Positions 1 to 10,709 are shown, counted from the stretch's first letter. The stretch is 64,000 bases of DNA from Winogradskyella sp. (GCF_013213835.1 NZ_JABSSU010000003.1:363796-427795); one strand, 5' to 3'. Numbers and translations: made by a program. Notes: generated by a model from the sequence alone, not told the origin.

Positions 1-2550
1 GAAATCTTTTATTATATCAACTTTATTAAAATACTTATTCCTAAGCATTAATAAGCAATCTTCTATTATTTCATGAATATTACACGACTCTACTTTCTCC
101 TTATTTTCTCTACTAAAGAGGTTTAATCCTTTTACAATTTCTGCGCTTCTATGAAAACCCGCATCAATCCATTCTAAATATTCTAATAAATTATCCTTAC
201 TAAAATTAGTTTCAGCTCTTAACTCTTCCCTGATGGCATTGATACCACCTGATATATAATTGAGTGGATTATTCAACTCATGAGCTACACCAGCTGTTAA
301 AACACCCAATGACGCCATTTTTTCTGACTGAATTAAATGAGATTGTGTTGCCTTTAATTTGTTTAAAGCCAATTGCCGTTCTTCTACGAGTTCCATCTCC
401 TTTGTTATCTCATAGTCTGTCCCAAATACGGCAATTACATTTCCTTCATCATCAAATTGAGCTTCAGCTTTAACTCTTATGTATTTTATTTGATTAGTAT
501 CTAATGTTTTAATTTTATACATAAGATCCATTGGTTTCCCATCCTCGATACTTTCACGTAATGCTTTTTGAATTAATGGAACAAATTCTGGTTCTATGGT
601 TCTTAAAAAACTTTCAAACGGTACATTATTATCTTTAAAATCTTCTTTGTTTAAACCAAATATGGCGAACTCAGTATCATCCCATAAAGCATAGTTTTGT
701 TTAATATCTAAATACCAAACACCTACCATGGCATTTTGAGCAGCAGTCTTATAAATCTTTAATTGATTAATGATTTCCTCTTTTTCGACTGCAAGCTGCA
801 TCTCCTTCGTAATATCATAGTTAGTTCCAAACACCGCAATAGTATTACCTTCATTATCTAATTCTACCTTAGCCTTTGCACGGATATAACGTGTCTGACC
901 TGTTTTTTGATGAATTATTCTAAACGATGTATCAAAATCAACTTGGTTTTCTATCGTAACCTGAAGTGCTTTTACAGAAGGTTCTATATCGTCAGGATGA
1001 AGACTTGTTTCCCATGCTTCATAAGCACCACTAAAACTCTCTTTGTCAATCCCATAGAGATCGTACATAATATTATCCCATATCAATGAATTATCGCGTA
1101 CATCATAATGCCAAACACCAGTCTTTGCATGTTCAGCAACTAAATAATAACGTTCTAATTCTCTTGAAAGGTTAATTGCCTTTTGAGCACGTTCTTCAAC
1201 TAGTTGTTCCAGATTCTTATTAATCTGTGCCAGCTCTTCTTCAGCTTTTTTTCTTTTAGTAATATCAATACCTACTGTATCCCATATGACTGAACCATCT
1301 TTTTGTTTGCTTGGCACACCTCTTAAATCTACCCATTTTGTTCTATTATTAGCAAAGACAATTCGATACTGAAATTCCCAAATGGACAGTTCAGCCGCAG
1401 ATTTTTGTATAGACGGTATCATGAGTCTTACATCATCCTCATGTATTTTATCCCAAATTAAAGCTCTATCCTCAAGAGCTTCTGATTGAGTTATTTCAAA
1501 CAAGTCTTCAACACCTTTACTTATATATAACAACTTGTCCGTTCCATCAGTATTTAATTGATACTTTAATACAACTCCTGGAACATTGTCAGTTACATTT
1601 TGAAATTCTTTTCGTCGTGCTTCTAATGCTAATTCAGCGTTCTTCTGATCTGTAATGTTGAAAAACACACCATTATGGACTATATTACCACTATCATCTT
1701 TAGAACCTGACGAATATGCTTCAATCCAAATTAATTCGTTTTCATTATTAAACGCCCTGAAAGTGTGAGACCAGTTGGTTTGATCATGATTAACAGCTAA
1801 AATAGATTGCATTATACCTTCATAATCATCTTTATGAATCTTTGACAACAAAAACTCTGTATTAGTCATTTGCTCTGCCGTAAAACCAAGATGATTAATT
1901 GCTTTTTCATGTACAAAAGGCATAGAAAAAGAACCGTCTTTATTAAAAACAAACTGATAAATAACTCCAGGTATAGAGTCTACTATCTGTCTAAACTGAT
2001 TCTGTAGTTTATTAGTTTCTAATTCTTGTGAAACTCTATCTGTTATATCTTGAAACACACCAGATAACCCTATTAGATCATTATCTTTTATTTCTGGTCT
2101 ACCTATGGCATATACCCATTTCAATCTATTTTTTGCCGTTATTATTCTCGCCTTAAAGCTGATAGTTTTTTTTAATCTAATAACATCGTTAATTGAACTT
2201 GTAACTAATTCTTGATCCTCTGGATGATAAAAGTTGATTGCATCTTCTAACGTAGGTAAAACATTGTTGGGTAAATCATGGATATCAAAAGTACTTTGAG
2301 TCCAATATAATTGATTGGTTTTAATGTTAAGATACCAACCTCCTACCTTTGCAATTTCACCAGTTCTATTTAAAAAATCTTCATTATCAATAAACACATA
2401 ATCTTTAGTTTTATCATTACCGAAGTTTTTAAAACCTTTGCTACCCTTTAAATTATTTAACTCGGTTTCAATTAGTCGTAACCTTTGCTTGGTATACTCA
2501 AGTTCTTTCGTTAATTCTTTTAAATTCTTATTACCCTCGGAAGACTTCAT
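1..2550 (-). CDS. Multi-PAS sensor histidine kinase, 3' end outside window
   Basis: My reading of the minus strand gives 850 open codons from an ATG at 2550 to the left edge, with no stop, so the C-terminus is missing. After a short coiled coil (about residues 1-35) there are five PAS/PAC units (about 65-165, 187-298, 313-430, 467-577 and 600-710), several ending in a PAC-type D-I-T-K or D-I-T-D. A phosphoacceptor helix follows with AHELNNPLNY; the His is near residue 757. No transmembrane segment or signal peptide is visible, so it is probably a cytosolic sensor. The ATP-binding domain, and any receiver domain, lie beyond the window. The signal is unknown. PAS units 4 and 5 look like a recent duplication. 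Hybrid kinase is an alternative that cannot be excluded here. Confidence 0.9.
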   Translation of the reverse strand, partial: MKSSEGNKNLKELTKELEYTKQRLRLIETELNNLKGSKGFKNFGNDKTKDYVFIDNEDFLNRTGEIAKVGGWYLNIKTNQLYWTQSTFDIHDLPNNVLPTLEDAINFYHPEDQELVTSSINDVIRLKKTISFKARIITAKNRLKWVYAIGRPEIKDNDLIGLSGVFQDITDRVSQELETNKLQNQFRQIVDSIPGVIYQFVFNKDGSFSMPFVHEKAINHLGFTAEQMTNTEFLLSKIHKDDYEGIMQSILAVNHDQTNWSHTFRAFNNENELIWIEAYSSGSKDDSGNIVHNGVFFNITDQKNAELALEARRKEFQNVTDNVPGVVLKYQLNTDGTDKLLYISKGVEDLFEITQSEALEDRALIWDKIHEDDVRLMIPSIQKSAAELSIWEFQYRIVFANNRTKWVDLRGVPSKQKDGSVIWDTVGIDITKRKKAEEELAQINKNLEQLVEERAQKAINLSRELERYYLVAEHAKTGVWHYDVRDNSLIWDNIMYDLYGIDKESFSGAYEAWETSLHPDDIEPSVKALQVTIENQVDFDTSFRIIHQKTGQTRYIRAKAKVELDNEGNTIAVFGTNYDITKEMQLAVEKEEIINQLKIYKTAAQNAMVGVWYLDIKQNYALWDDTEFAIFGLNKEDFKDNNVPFESFLRTIEPEFVPLIQKALRESIEDGKPMDLMYKIKTLDTNQIKYIRVKAEAQFDDEGNVIAVFGTDYEITKEMELVEERQLALNKLKATQSHLIQSEKMASLGVLTAGVAHELNNPLNYISGGINAIREELRAETNFSKDNLLEYLEWIDAGFHRSAEIVKGLNLFSRENKEKVESCNIHEIIEDCLLMLRNKYFNKVDIIKDF

Positions 2551-2739
2551 ACTACAAAATCAATAATAGATTAACTTATTTAAATGATTTAGATTGAATT
2601 TAGTTGGATTTATTTCGATATAGACTCGAGAAATAATGAATGATCCCTCTGTAATTTAATCATATTCTAGCACAATTACACTAAAGAAAAGTAAATAAGA
2701 ATGTTTCTAAATTATACATCCCTATTTTGTATGAAGAAA

Positions 2740-2767
2740 AAAACCTCTTGAAAATTCAAAAGGTTTT
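2740..2767 (-). terminator. Hairpin terminator after the Ig-domain lipoprotein
   Basis: A 13-bp stem (2740-2752 with 2755-2767, one C/A mismatch) closed by a very short loop. It lies 24 bases downstream of the minus-strand lipoprotein stop, and read on the minus strand it ends in a T run. This is the expected form of an intrinsic terminator. Confidence 0.6.
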
Positions 2768-2791
2768 GTAGTAATCTCTCTTTTTAATCAT

Positions 2792-3847
2792 TTAATTATA
2801 TATCACATTATCTATAGTTAATGCCGAAGAAAAAATATGATCCGTAACATCGGTAACGGTAAAAATTATAAATGCGGAACTACCGACATCACCAACGTCT
2901 ATTGATTGATTTATCCAACCTGTTTCACCTGAATATGGATCACCATCATCAGGCATTCCGGCAAAACCATCACATTGTGTGTTAGTCGTACCAACAGTAT
3001 TTACACTTGTTAAAAATTGTGAATACACCCCAGCATCGCCCACAATAGTTAGTAAAACGGAATCATCAAACTCACTATATACCCATTCCTGAAACTCAGC
3101 TGATAAAAAGTTGTAATCAAACGACACATTAGTAACATCAGATGTAATTGGACCTAAAATCATCATACTTGAGGCATCACCGATTGCATTTTCTGAGGAC
3201 ACCAAACTATCACCAGAAGTAATTGCTGCAAAATCATTACCCTCAGTAGCAGAAACACAACCTTGTGTTCCTTGCATAATATTTCCATCACCTAGGAAAA
3301 TAACTCCATCCGATCCATTTTCAAAGCTCCCATTGTTATCAAAATTGCCTGTTGGTGTATTATCTGTAGAAAATGCTACTATATAATCTTCACCCGCATC
3401 AAAACTGTTTCCACCATCGTCGCTAAATCCACTTTTTAAAGTAAGTTCTATTGACGCATTTGGCTCAAAACCATTTTTTGGTATGAAGGTTAAAATTGCA
3501 TAACCATTTGCTGCTTCGTTAATAGTAATTGTTCCGCCTTTCATTTCTCCATTTTCTGTAACTTCAAAATTACTTTCTATTGTTGAAGTATCTAACTTAT
3601 CATTAAAAAATAATATAATAGGCATAGATTTAGGATATGTTGCATTTTGAACGGAAGGTACGGCCTGTGCAATTCCTAGAGCTTCATTGTCATCAGAATC
3701 AGTTTCACCATCTACAGCGCCAAGACCATTATTGACTATAGTATAAAGTGCTTCATCGGTCTGATTATTAGAATTATCTTCTTCACTACATGCGATGAAG
3801 ACCAGAGTACTAAGTAATAATACTCCAAAACGTTTTAGTTGAGTCAT
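2792..3847 (-). CDS. Surface lipoprotein with SbsA-type Ig-like domain and choice-of-anchor-like domain
   Basis: Begins MTQLKRFGVLLLSTLVFIAC, a lipoprotein signal peptide with Cys20 as the probable lipidation site. The frame stays open 18 codons further upstream, but that extension would bury the signal peptide, so I chose the ATG at 3847. Residues about 60-165 resemble an SbsA-type (Big_5) Ig-like domain with the usual start (SMPIILFFNDKLD) and end (AFSTD). The C-terminal half, with a NFLSAEFQEW segment, resembles choice-of-anchor domains of surface proteins. Acidic SEEDN residues after the Cys fit export to the outer face in Bacteroidota. The function is unknown. It stands alone between a kinase and ytxJ. 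Domain names rest on pattern recognition. Confidence 0.75.
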   Translation of the reverse strand: MTQLKRFGVLLLSTLVFIACSEEDNSNNQTDEALYTIVNNGLGAVDGETDSDDNEALGIAQAVPSVQNATYPKSMPIILFFNDKLDTSTIESNFEVTENGEMKGGTITINEAANGYAILTFIPKNGFEPNASIELTLKSGFSDDGGNSFDAGEDYIVAFSTDNTPTGNFDNNGSFENGSDGVIFLGDGNIMQGTQGCVSATEGNDFAAITSGDSLVSSENAIGDASSMMILGPITSDVTNVSFDYNFLSAEFQEWVYSEFDDSVLLTIVGDAGVYSQFLTSVNTVGTTNTQCDGFAGMPDDGDPYSGETGWINQSIDVGDVGSSAFIIFTVTDVTDHIFSSALTIDNVIYN

Positions 3848-3979
3848 GTCTTGGTTGTTTTTAGTTAAGACTCTCAATTTAACAAAAAAACATTGACCCA
3901 CAAATCATAATTCATTAAAAACTAAACTGATACAACATAATCTAGTAGATTTTCCTATTTATGAAGTATTAATTTACAC

Positions 3980-4360
3980 TCAATATTTACTCAAGTCTAA
4001 ATCATTTATGGCACCATGAGACGCATAAGCAACCGCAATTCCATTTTTAATCACCAATAATTGCGGCGATTCATGCAATACTTGAAACTTATAACCTGTT
4101 TCATTCGAAACATCTCTGTAGCTCAACAAATCAAGATAGTATAAATCTGCATTTGTATCTAAGTCATATTGTGATACAAATTGATTCATCACCATTCGAC
4201 TAATACCACAACGTGTAGAATGTTTAAAGATGAGCTGTGTTTTGGTTTTAGATTTGTCTTCTATAGCATTGAGCTGCTCAATTGAATTAAGTGCAATCCA
4301 CGGTAATACCTTTTCTTCTTTAGGTTCTGTAGAACCAAACATTTTATTAAATAAACCCAT
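3980..4360 (-). CDS. ytxJ: Monothiol bacilliredoxin, YtxJ family
   Basis: A 126-residue thioredoxin-fold protein. The core H-S-T-R-C-G-I-S places a single active-site cysteine at residue 51, as in YtxJ, the monothiol bacilliredoxin of bacillithiol-making bacteria. These proteins are thought to remove bacillithiol from protein mixed disulfides in the cytoplasm. A cis-Pro follows in HESPQ, as expected for the fold. No signal peptide is present. No bacillithiol synthesis gene is in the window. It is separated from the downstream GH16 gene by 38 bases only and could be co-transcribed with its neighbours, but no functional link is evident. Confidence 0.85.
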   Translation of the reverse strand: MGLFNKMFGSTEPKEEKVLPWIALNSIEQLNAIEDKSKTKTQLIFKHSTRCGISRMVMNQFVSQYDLDTNADLYYLDLLSYRDVSNETGYKFQVLHESPQLLVIKNGIAVAYASHGAINDLDLSKY

Positions 4361-4398
4361 GCGCTTGTTGTCGGTCTTAAATTATAGAACTTACAATA

Positions 4399-6012
4399 TT
4401 ATTCTTTAATAAATTTTTGAGTTGCCGTTGTGCCATTTTCAAAAGTGACTTCAACAACATACAAGCCTTCGTTTAAAAAAGTGATGTCATAATGTAATTG
4501 ATTATTGAGATTGGTAGAGAAATCTTTTTCCTTAATTAGTCGGCCTTTTAAATCTACTATTTGAAGTTTCTTTATTGGACTTAATGTTTGAATTGATAAA
4601 GCATCCTTTACAGGATTAGGATACAAACTTATCATGTTGTTTGCATCAAATTCATCAACGGACATGGTACTTTCTTGATACACTCTCACATAATCCACTT
4701 CCATGGCACTTTCAGTAAAGCCAGTACCAACTATAGAAGGTAAAATAGCTGTATTCAAAAGTATATATTGATTTGCAATAAAAGGCCAAGTATCTAAATT
4801 TTGCACATCTGGTTCGTACACATAATGCGTAACACCATCAACTTTAAACACCATTCTGTCTGGAAACCAATCTACCGTATAAATATGAAATTCTGTTGAA
4901 ACCGTCGGTATGGTTTGTCCACCATGATTTACTGTAGCACCAAAACTAGATGGCGTATGCATAGCGCTTTGTACATAGTTTTGATTATGTCCCCAATGTT
5001 CCATAATATCAATTTCACCACAAGCTGGCCAATTTGTGGTTCCAAAACCTTGTGTGGTCCAATACGCACCTGTTTCAATAATATTTTGTCCAAGCATCCA
5101 CATTGCAGGCCATGTCCCAACGCCAAATGGTAATTTTGCCCTTATCTCTACTCTACCATATGTAAATGCAAACTTAGAATTCAATCGTGCTGATGTATAA
5201 TCTTTTGTCACACCTTGTGATGTATAAGTTTCTTCTTTGGCAACTAAATACATAATGCCGTTGCTGACATAAGAATTATCTATGCGACTTGTGTAATGTT
5301 GTATTTCTCCATTATACCAACTATTGCCATTTGGCAATAAAAACTGATGATGCCATTTGGTATTATCTAAAGCGCCATCAACATCAAACTCATCAGACCA
5401 CACCAAATTATCGTACACAGGATCATTTGGATATGGGTTATTATAAAAATGTGTAACATCGTCTATGTAGGCCACTACAAGATCATTATTATTTTCACCA
5501 TTTACTTGAATTAAAACACGATTTAAATCTGTTCTTTGAATCGGAACAGGTGAGCCAGCATCTAAATTGAGATAAGCGTCATTTTCAAAATCAAAAACAA
5601 TGTCTTGCCATTGGTCTAGGACTAAAGGTTTAATAATTTCAGTTTGTGTTGTCCAAGGTTGTGGTAATGTTCCGTCCTGTAATTTTAAAGACACTTGATT
5701 GTTCTGATTACCAGTAATTCCACTTGAAGGTACATATATTTTAATGCTGAAGGCGTTATTCTGAGTCAAATCGAAATTTGAAGCGGCATCAAAACGCACA
5801 TTTGCATATTGCCCACCAATATCATTGTATTCTAAAACAGTAGCTGATGTGTTTTCAGCATTTATATGGGGATTTGACAGACTCGTATTTATTCCACAAT
5901 CATCACCAAACCACGACGTTATATTACCGTTACCTTCAAAGTCATCAAAAGGTACTTGTGCATGCGTAACAAAAGAAAATAGTACAGCTGCGAATAGTAA
6001 ACAATTCTTCAT
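4399..6012 (-). CDS. Secreted GH16 beta-glucanase (laminarinase-like) with T9SS sorting domain
   Basis: A 537-residue secreted enzyme. A signal peptide (residues 1-19, ending THAQ) precedes a jelly-roll carbohydrate-binding-like domain (about 20-190). The GH16 catalytic domain (about 200-455) contains GEIDIMEHWG, giving the E-x-D-x-x-E triad as E333, D335 and E338; E333 is the expected nucleophile and E338 the acid/base. The C-terminal 75 residues (SLYPNPVKD... GLYVVEV) are a type A sorting domain for type IX secretion. GH16 members of this shape usually cut beta-1,3 or beta-1,3/1,4 glucans such as laminarin, but agarase or carrageenase activity cannot be excluded. No SusC/SusD pair is adjacent, so it is not in an evident polysaccharide utilisation locus. 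Confidence 0.9.
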   Translation of the reverse strand: MKNCLLFAAVLFSFVTHAQVPFDDFEGNGNITSWFGDDCGINTSLSNPHINAENTSATVLEYNDIGGQYANVRFDAASNFDLTQNNAFSIKIYVPSSGITGNQNNQVSLKLQDGTLPQPWTTQTEIIKPLVLDQWQDIVFDFENDAYLNLDAGSPVPIQRTDLNRVLIQVNGENNNDLVVAYIDDVTHFYNNPYPNDPVYDNLVWSDEFDVDGALDNTKWHHQFLLPNGNSWYNGEIQHYTSRIDNSYVSNGIMYLVAKEETYTSQGVTKDYTSARLNSKFAFTYGRVEIRAKLPFGVGTWPAMWMLGQNIIETGAYWTTQGFGTTNWPACGEIDIMEHWGHNQNYVQSAMHTPSSFGATVNHGGQTIPTVSTEFHIYTVDWFPDRMVFKVDGVTHYVYEPDVQNLDTWPFIANQYILLNTAILPSIVGTGFTESAMEVDYVRVYQESTMSVDEFDANNMISLYPNPVKDALSIQTLSPIKKLQIVDLKGRLIKEKDFSTNLNNQLHYDITFLNEGLYVVEVTFENGTTATQKFIKE

Positions 6013-6211
6013 ATTTCATTTTTTTTTCAAGATACATATAATCAGCAAAAACTAAAAAAGCTAAAACCACGACATAAGCCATACAAATGATGCAAAACAC
6101 TCAAATACAGACAAAAAGTCATTACAAATTACCCAAAATCAGTCAAAATGTCCTTCTTTTTTAATTGGTAAGAAAATTGAACAACATCAACCAAACATAA
6201 AAATTACATAA

Positions 6212-8818
6212 ATGAATTTCAATAATTTCACAATAAAGTCACAAGAAGCGATACAGCAAGCACAACAGCTCGCTCAAGGCTTTGGTCATCAGCAAATAGA
6301 GAACGAGCATCTCTTTAAAGCTATGATGACGGTTGATGAAAACGTCATTCCATTTATTTTAAAAAAATTGAATGTTAACGTTTCACTACTAGAACAAATA
6401 TTAGATAAGGAACTCAGCAGTATTGCAAAGGTATCTGGTACAGATATTATGCTATCTAGAGAAGCTGGTAAATCTTTAAATGAAGCCTCAATCATCGCTA
6501 AAAACATGAAAGATGATTTTGTTTCTATAGAGCATTTAGTCTTAGCAATCTTTAAATCAAAAAGTAAAATTGCACAAATATTAAAGGACCAAAGTGTTAC
6601 CGAAAAAGGTTTACAAGCTGCAATAGAAGAACTACGAAAAGGCGATAGAGTAACATCTCAAAGCCAAGAAGACACTTATAATTCTTTGAATAAATACGCT
6701 AAAAACTTAAATCAACTTGCTAGAGATGGTAAATTAGACCCAGTAATTGGTCGTGATGAAGAGATAAGACGTATTCTTCAAATCTTATCGAGACGCACAA
6801 AGAACAATCCAATATTGGTTGGTGAACCTGGAACAGGTAAAACGGCTATTGCAGAAGGTCTAGCACATCGTATTATTGATGGCGATATTCCAGAAAACCT
6901 TAAAGACAAACAGATTTTCGCTTTAGATATGGGTGCTTTAATTGCTGGTGCAAAATTTAAAGGTGAGTTTGAAGAACGTCTCAAAGCTGTAATAAAAGAA
7001 GTAACTACAAGTGAAAGTGATATTGTTTTATTTATAGACGAGATTCACACTTTAGTTGGTGCTGGTGGTGGACAAGGAGCAATGGATGCTGCTAACATTT
7101 TAAAACCTGCACTAGCAAGAGGTGAACTTAGAGCTATTGGCGCTACCACATTAGATGAATACCAAAAGTATTTTGAAAAAGATAAAGCTTTAGAGCGTCG
7201 TTTTCAGAAAGTAATGGTTGATGAACCGGACACAGAAAGTGCCATTTCAATCCTTAGAGGAATTAAAGAAAAGTACGAAACACACCATAAAGTTCGTATT
7301 AAAGATGAAGCTATTATTGGTGCTGTAGAACTTTCAAACAGATATATTACCAACAGATTTTTACCAGATAAGGCCATTGACCTTATGGATGAAGCGGCTT
7401 CAAAACTGCGCATGGAAATCAATTCTAAACCTGAAGAATTAGATGTTTTAGATAGAAAAGTAATGCAGCTTGAAATTGAAATTGAAGCGATTAAGCGTGA
7501 AAAGGATGAAGCAAAACTAAAGTCTTTACGTTCTGATTTGGCAAATCTAAAAGAAGAACGAAATGAGCTTAATGCTAAATGGAAATCGGAAAAAGAAGTA
7601 GTTGAAAATATCCAAAATACAAAACAAGATATTGAGAATTATAAACTTGAAGCTGAAAAAGCAGAACGCGAAGGCGATTATGGCAAAGTAGCTGAACTAC
7701 GTTATGGCAAAATAAAGGAAGCTACTGAAGCTCTAGAAGCACAACAAGCTGTTTTAGCAAAGCAACAAGATAATTCTCTGATTAAAGAAGAGGTTACTTA
7801 TGAAGACATTGCCGAAGTTGTTGCTAAATGGACAGGTATTCCTGTAACTAAGATGATTCAGAGTGAACGCGAAAAACTATTAAGACTTGAGCAAGAATTA
7901 CACAAACGTGTGGTTGGACAAGAAGAAGCCATTGTTGCTGTAAGTGATGCTGTTAGACGTTCTAGAGCTGGACTTCAAAATCCGCAAAAGCCAATAGGTA
8001 CATTCCTTTTCTTAGGAACAACTGGTGTTGGTAAAACCGAATTAGCAAAAGCATTAGAAGAATACCTATTTGATGATGAAAATGCCATGACACGTATTGA
8101 CATGAGCGAATATCAAGAACGTCATGCTGTTAGTAGATTGGTTGGTGCACCTCCAGGATATGTTGGCTATGATGAAGGCGGACAACTTACCGAAGCTGTG
8201 AGACGTAAACCATATTCGGTAGTATTATTAGATGAAATTGAAAAAGCACATCCAGATACGTTTAACATATTACTACAGGTTCTAGATGAAGGCAGATTAA
8301 CAGATAATAAAGGAAGAGTCGCAGATTTTAAGAATACCATTATTATTATGACGTCTAACATGGGAAGTCATATTATTCAAGAAAAATTTGAAGCTGTTAA
8401 AGATATAGACACCGCTATGGAAGCAGCTAAAGTGGAAGTTTTAGGGATTTTAAAACAATCCGTAAGACCAGAATTCTTAAACAGAATTGATGATACTATA
8501 ATGTTTACGCCTTTAACAAAAGAAAACATTACAGACATCGTTGGCTTACAGCTAAAGTCTGTTACAAAAATGATTGCACAACAAGGCATTACTTTTGACG
8601 CTACACCAGAAGCAATCACATATTTAGCAGATAGAGGATTTAATCCAGAGTATGGTGCAAGACCTGTAAAGCGTGTGATTCAAAAAGAAGTATTGAATGC
8701 TTTAAGTAAAGAAATACTTGCTGGCAAAGTCACAACAGATAGCATTATTTTACTAGATGCCTTTGATGACGAATTGGTGTTTAGAAATCAAGGTGATTTA
8801 GTGAGTGAAGAATTTTAA
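6212..8818 (+). CDS. clpB: ATP-dependent disaggregase ClpB
   Basis: An 868-residue Hsp100 protein of normal ClpB length. It has an N-terminal Clp-N double repeat (about 1-145), a first AAA+ domain with Walker A GEPGTGKT near 204-211 and Walker B around 275, a long charged coiled-coil middle domain (about 400-525) that separates ClpB from ClpA/ClpC, and a second AAA+ domain with GTTGVGKT near 602-609 and a C-terminal small domain. With DnaK it extracts and refolds aggregated proteins in the cytoplasm. It is monocistronic, divergent from the GH16 gene across 199 bases, and followed by a strong hairpin. No Shine-Dalgarno sequence precedes the ATG, as is usual in this phylum. Confidence 0.97.
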   Translation: MNFNNFTIKSQEAIQQAQQLAQGFGHQQIENEHLFKAMMTVDENVIPFILKKLNVNVSLLEQILDKELSSIAKVSGTDIMLSREAGKSLNEASIIAKNMKDDFVSIEHLVLAIFKSKSKIAQILKDQSVTEKGLQAAIEELRKGDRVTSQSQEDTYNSLNKYAKNLNQLARDGKLDPVIGRDEEIRRILQILSRRTKNNPILVGEPGTGKTAIAEGLAHRIIDGDIPENLKDKQIFALDMGALIAGAKFKGEFEERLKAVIKEVTTSESDIVLFIDEIHTLVGAGGGQGAMDAANILKPALARGELRAIGATTLDEYQKYFEKDKALERRFQKVMVDEPDTESAISILRGIKEKYETHHKVRIKDEAIIGAVELSNRYITNRFLPDKAIDLMDEAASKLRMEINSKPEELDVLDRKVMQLEIEIEAIKREKDEAKLKSLRSDLANLKEERNELNAKWKSEKEVVENIQNTKQDIENYKLEAEKAEREGDYGKVAELRYGKIKEATEALEAQQAVLAKQQDNSLIKEEVTYEDIAEVVAKWTGIPVTKMIQSEREKLLRLEQELHKRVVGQEEAIVAVSDAVRRSRAGLQNPQKPIGTFLFLGTTGVGKTELAKALEEYLFDDENAMTRIDMSEYQERHAVSRLVGAPPGYVGYDEGGQLTEAVRRKPYSVVLLDEIEKAHPDTFNILLQVLDEGRLTDNKGRVADFKNTIIIMTSNMGSHIIQEKFEAVKDIDTAMEAAKVEVLGILKQSVRPEFLNRIDDTIMFTPLTKENITDIVGLQLKSVTKMIAQQGITFDATPEAITYLADRGFNPEYGARPVKRVIQKEVLNALSKEILAGKVTTDSIILLDAFDDELVFRNQGDLVSEEF

Positions 8819-8846
8819 AAATTAGTTGGTTAGTTAGTTGAAGAAG

Positions 8847-8885
8847 AATCAGCGCTTATCTCAATTAAGTAGATAAGCGCTGATT
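8847..8885. terminator. Bidirectional terminator between clpB and the outer-membrane protein gene
   Basis: A perfect 15-bp inverted repeat (8847-8861 with 8871-8885) and a 9-base loop, placed between the convergent ends of clpB (28 bases away) and the minus-strand gene that ends at 8916. The stem centre is GC-rich (CAGCGC), and the position suits both transcripts. The T run is short on both sides, so efficiency is uncertain. Confidence 0.7.
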
Positions 8886-8915
8886 TGATTACTAGTTATT
8901 TATTTAGTTAGATTC

Positions 8916-9458
8916 TTACAAGATAATCTTAATCCCGAAGTTTATATTCATAGAGTTAAATCCGAATGAAGTTGTACCAGTAGCATCACCTTCTTTTGGC
9001 TTAACAGCGTTGTAACCAAACTGACCAAAAGTTGCCTCTAAAGTTACCTTAGGAGTTACGAAGTAATCAATTCCAGGTCTTAAATTAAATCCGTAACCTG
9101 TAGCCTCTTCAAAAAGTAAAACAGGGACGTCCGCTTGACCAAAGAAAAAGAAGTTATCAGTAATAGACCAATACTTTCTTGCTAATGGTTGAAGAATAAT
9201 TGCATCTACCGCATCAGCACTACCAACAGTTGTACTTGTGTAACCAACACCTGCACCAATAGTTACCGTTGGGCTAATAAATACACCAGCAACAGGTAAT
9301 ATTGTAAAAGACTGTGTGTCGGTTGCTTCAGTATCAGTATATTCTAATTGACCTAAAGCCCACCAAGCACCTTCTAATCCATTATTATCAGAGTCCTGTG
9401 CATTAACACCAACTGTTATAAAAGTCATTGCGATAATTGCTAAAAATAATTTTCTCAT
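8916..9458 (-). CDS. Small outer-membrane beta-barrel protein
   Basis: A 180-residue protein starting MRKLFLAIIAMTFITVGVNA with a Sec signal peptide. The frame stays open 13 codons upstream, but the signal peptide sets the start at 9458. The mature part alternates hydrophobic and polar residues (for example VFISPTVTIGAGVGYTSTTV) and ends in an aromatic/hydrophobic strand (FGIKIIL), as in 8-strand OmpA/OmpW-like porin-family barrels. No peptidoglycan-binding domain is present. The function is unknown; such proteins are common in Flavobacteria. It is monocistronic and convergent with clpB. Confidence 0.75.
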   Translation of the reverse strand: MRKLFLAIIAMTFITVGVNAQDSDNNGLEGAWWALGQLEYTDTEATDTQSFTILPVAGVFISPTVTIGAGVGYTSTTVGSADAVDAIILQPLARKYWSITDNFFFFGQADVPVLLFEEATGYGFNLRPGIDYFVTPKVTLEATFGQFGYNAVKPKEGDATGTTSFGFNSMNINFGIKIIL

Positions 9459-9724
9459 AATTTTTCGTTTAAATGTTTGATGCAAAAATATTGTCAAGAA
9501 ATGATGAAAAAACTGATAATTATCAGTACTTATTACTTTTATTCTCTTTAATCATTTTCCTGTAACAAAATGACTTTTCAATAGTCTATATTATGATTGG
9601 TTGAGAAAGCAGCACAGAAAAAATCGACGCGTAGATTTACATTATTGTGTTGCTTTCCTTTTTTCATTACTTTTTTGTAACAATTCTAATATCATTAATA
9701 CCAACAGTAAAGAATTTTATTTAT

Positions 9725-10588
9725 ATGAAAAGCATTGCACTCGTATTTACCACTATACTACTTAGCATATTTAATCTCAACGCACAAGATTTAGAAGATA
9801 CCTTACTTTGGGAAATTTCGGGAAATGGTTTAGAAGAATCATCCTATTTATACGGAACAATTCATATTACTTGCGACGCCACATTGAGCAGCAAAATTCT
9901 TAAAGCATTAGACAATACAGAACAACTTGTTTTAGAACTAGACATGGATGACATCAACATGCAAGCAGAAGCAATGAAATTAATGATGCTTGAAGATGGG
10001 GAAACATTGAGCGATTTTCTTTCTGAAGAAGACTATAAAACCTTGGATAAGTTTACAACAGAAAAATTGGGTATGCCACTAAAAATGTTAAACAACATGA
10101 AACCCTTTTTTATAAATGCCATGTTTTATCAAATAATGCTTGATTGTCCTTTGGAATCTTTTGAGACCGAACTTATAAAAATAACAAAGGAACAAGAAGA
10201 AGAGGTTTTAGGTCTTGAAACTGTAGCGGAACAAATTCAAGTTTTTGACGATATTCCTTACGAAGATCAATTAAAAGACATCATCAGAGGCGCAACTGAT
10301 AATCTCGAATACGACAAAGCATTTTTTGAGAGTATGCTAGAAGCTTATGCAGATGAAGATTTAAATAAGCTTAATGAAATCATGAAGGATGAAAGTTATG
10401 AAGTAAGCTCTAAACATGCTGATAAATTATTAGAAAATAGAAACAAAAACTGGATACCTAAAATTGAATCAATAGCCAAGGAAAAAGCCACATTCTTTGG
10501 TGTTGGCGCTGGTCATTTACCTGGCAAATATGGTGTTATTGAACTTTTAAAGGCGCAAGGCTATACTGTAAAACCAATAACCGAGTAG
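9725..10588 (+). CDS. TraB/GumN family protein, exported
   Basis: A 287-residue protein. The ATG at 9725 begins MKSIALVFTTILLSIFNLNA, a clear signal peptide; the open frame extends 26 codons further up, but that extension is implausible. Family signs are the two histidine-glycine motifs near the ends: G-T-I-H at 44-47 and GAGHLPGKYGV around 261-271, followed by the typical L-x-x-x-G-Y-x-V end. TraB/GumN proteins belong to a proposed metal-dependent hydrolase (TIKI/EreA-like) group. In bacteria their substrates are unknown. It is probably periplasmic or on the surface. It stands alone between an outer-membrane protein gene and deoC. Confidence 0.85.
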   Translation: MKSIALVFTTILLSIFNLNAQDLEDTLLWEISGNGLEESSYLYGTIHITCDATLSSKILKALDNTEQLVLELDMDDINMQAEAMKLMMLEDGETLSDFLSEEDYKTLDKFTTEKLGMPLKMLNNMKPFFINAMFYQIMLDCPLESFETELIKITKEQEEEVLGLETVAEQIQVFDDIPYEDQLKDIIRGATDNLEYDKAFFESMLEAYADEDLNKLNEIMKDESYEVSSKHADKLLENRNKNWIPKIESIAKEKATFFGVGAGHLPGKYGVIELLKAQGYTVKPITE

Positions 10589-10682
10589 TATATAATACTA
10601 TTAAAATTCAATAGAACAGACTAATGTTTATTCATAACCCTTTACTGATTTTCAACAGGTTATATTATCTAACAGAAACTTT

Positions 10683-10709
10683 TCGATGAAATACATGTTA
10701 TTTCATCGA
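10683..10709. repeat. Perfect palindrome upstream of deoC
   Basis: An 11-bp perfect inverted repeat (10683-10693 with 10699-10709, arms TCGATGAAATA) around a 5-base centre, in the 268-base gap between the TraB gene and deoC. There is no T run after it, so it looks more like a protein-binding site or cruciform than a terminator. It is 148 bases before the deoC start. Confidence 0.6.

Noticed and set aside
264..1089. Two short plus-strand frames inside the kinase region
   Set aside because: The minus strand holds one uninterrupted PAS-kinase frame; these are shadows.
6013..6211. Possible heat-shock operator (CIRCE-like) before clpB
   Set aside because: I looked for the CIRCE inverted repeat and for a clear heat-shock promoter and found neither.
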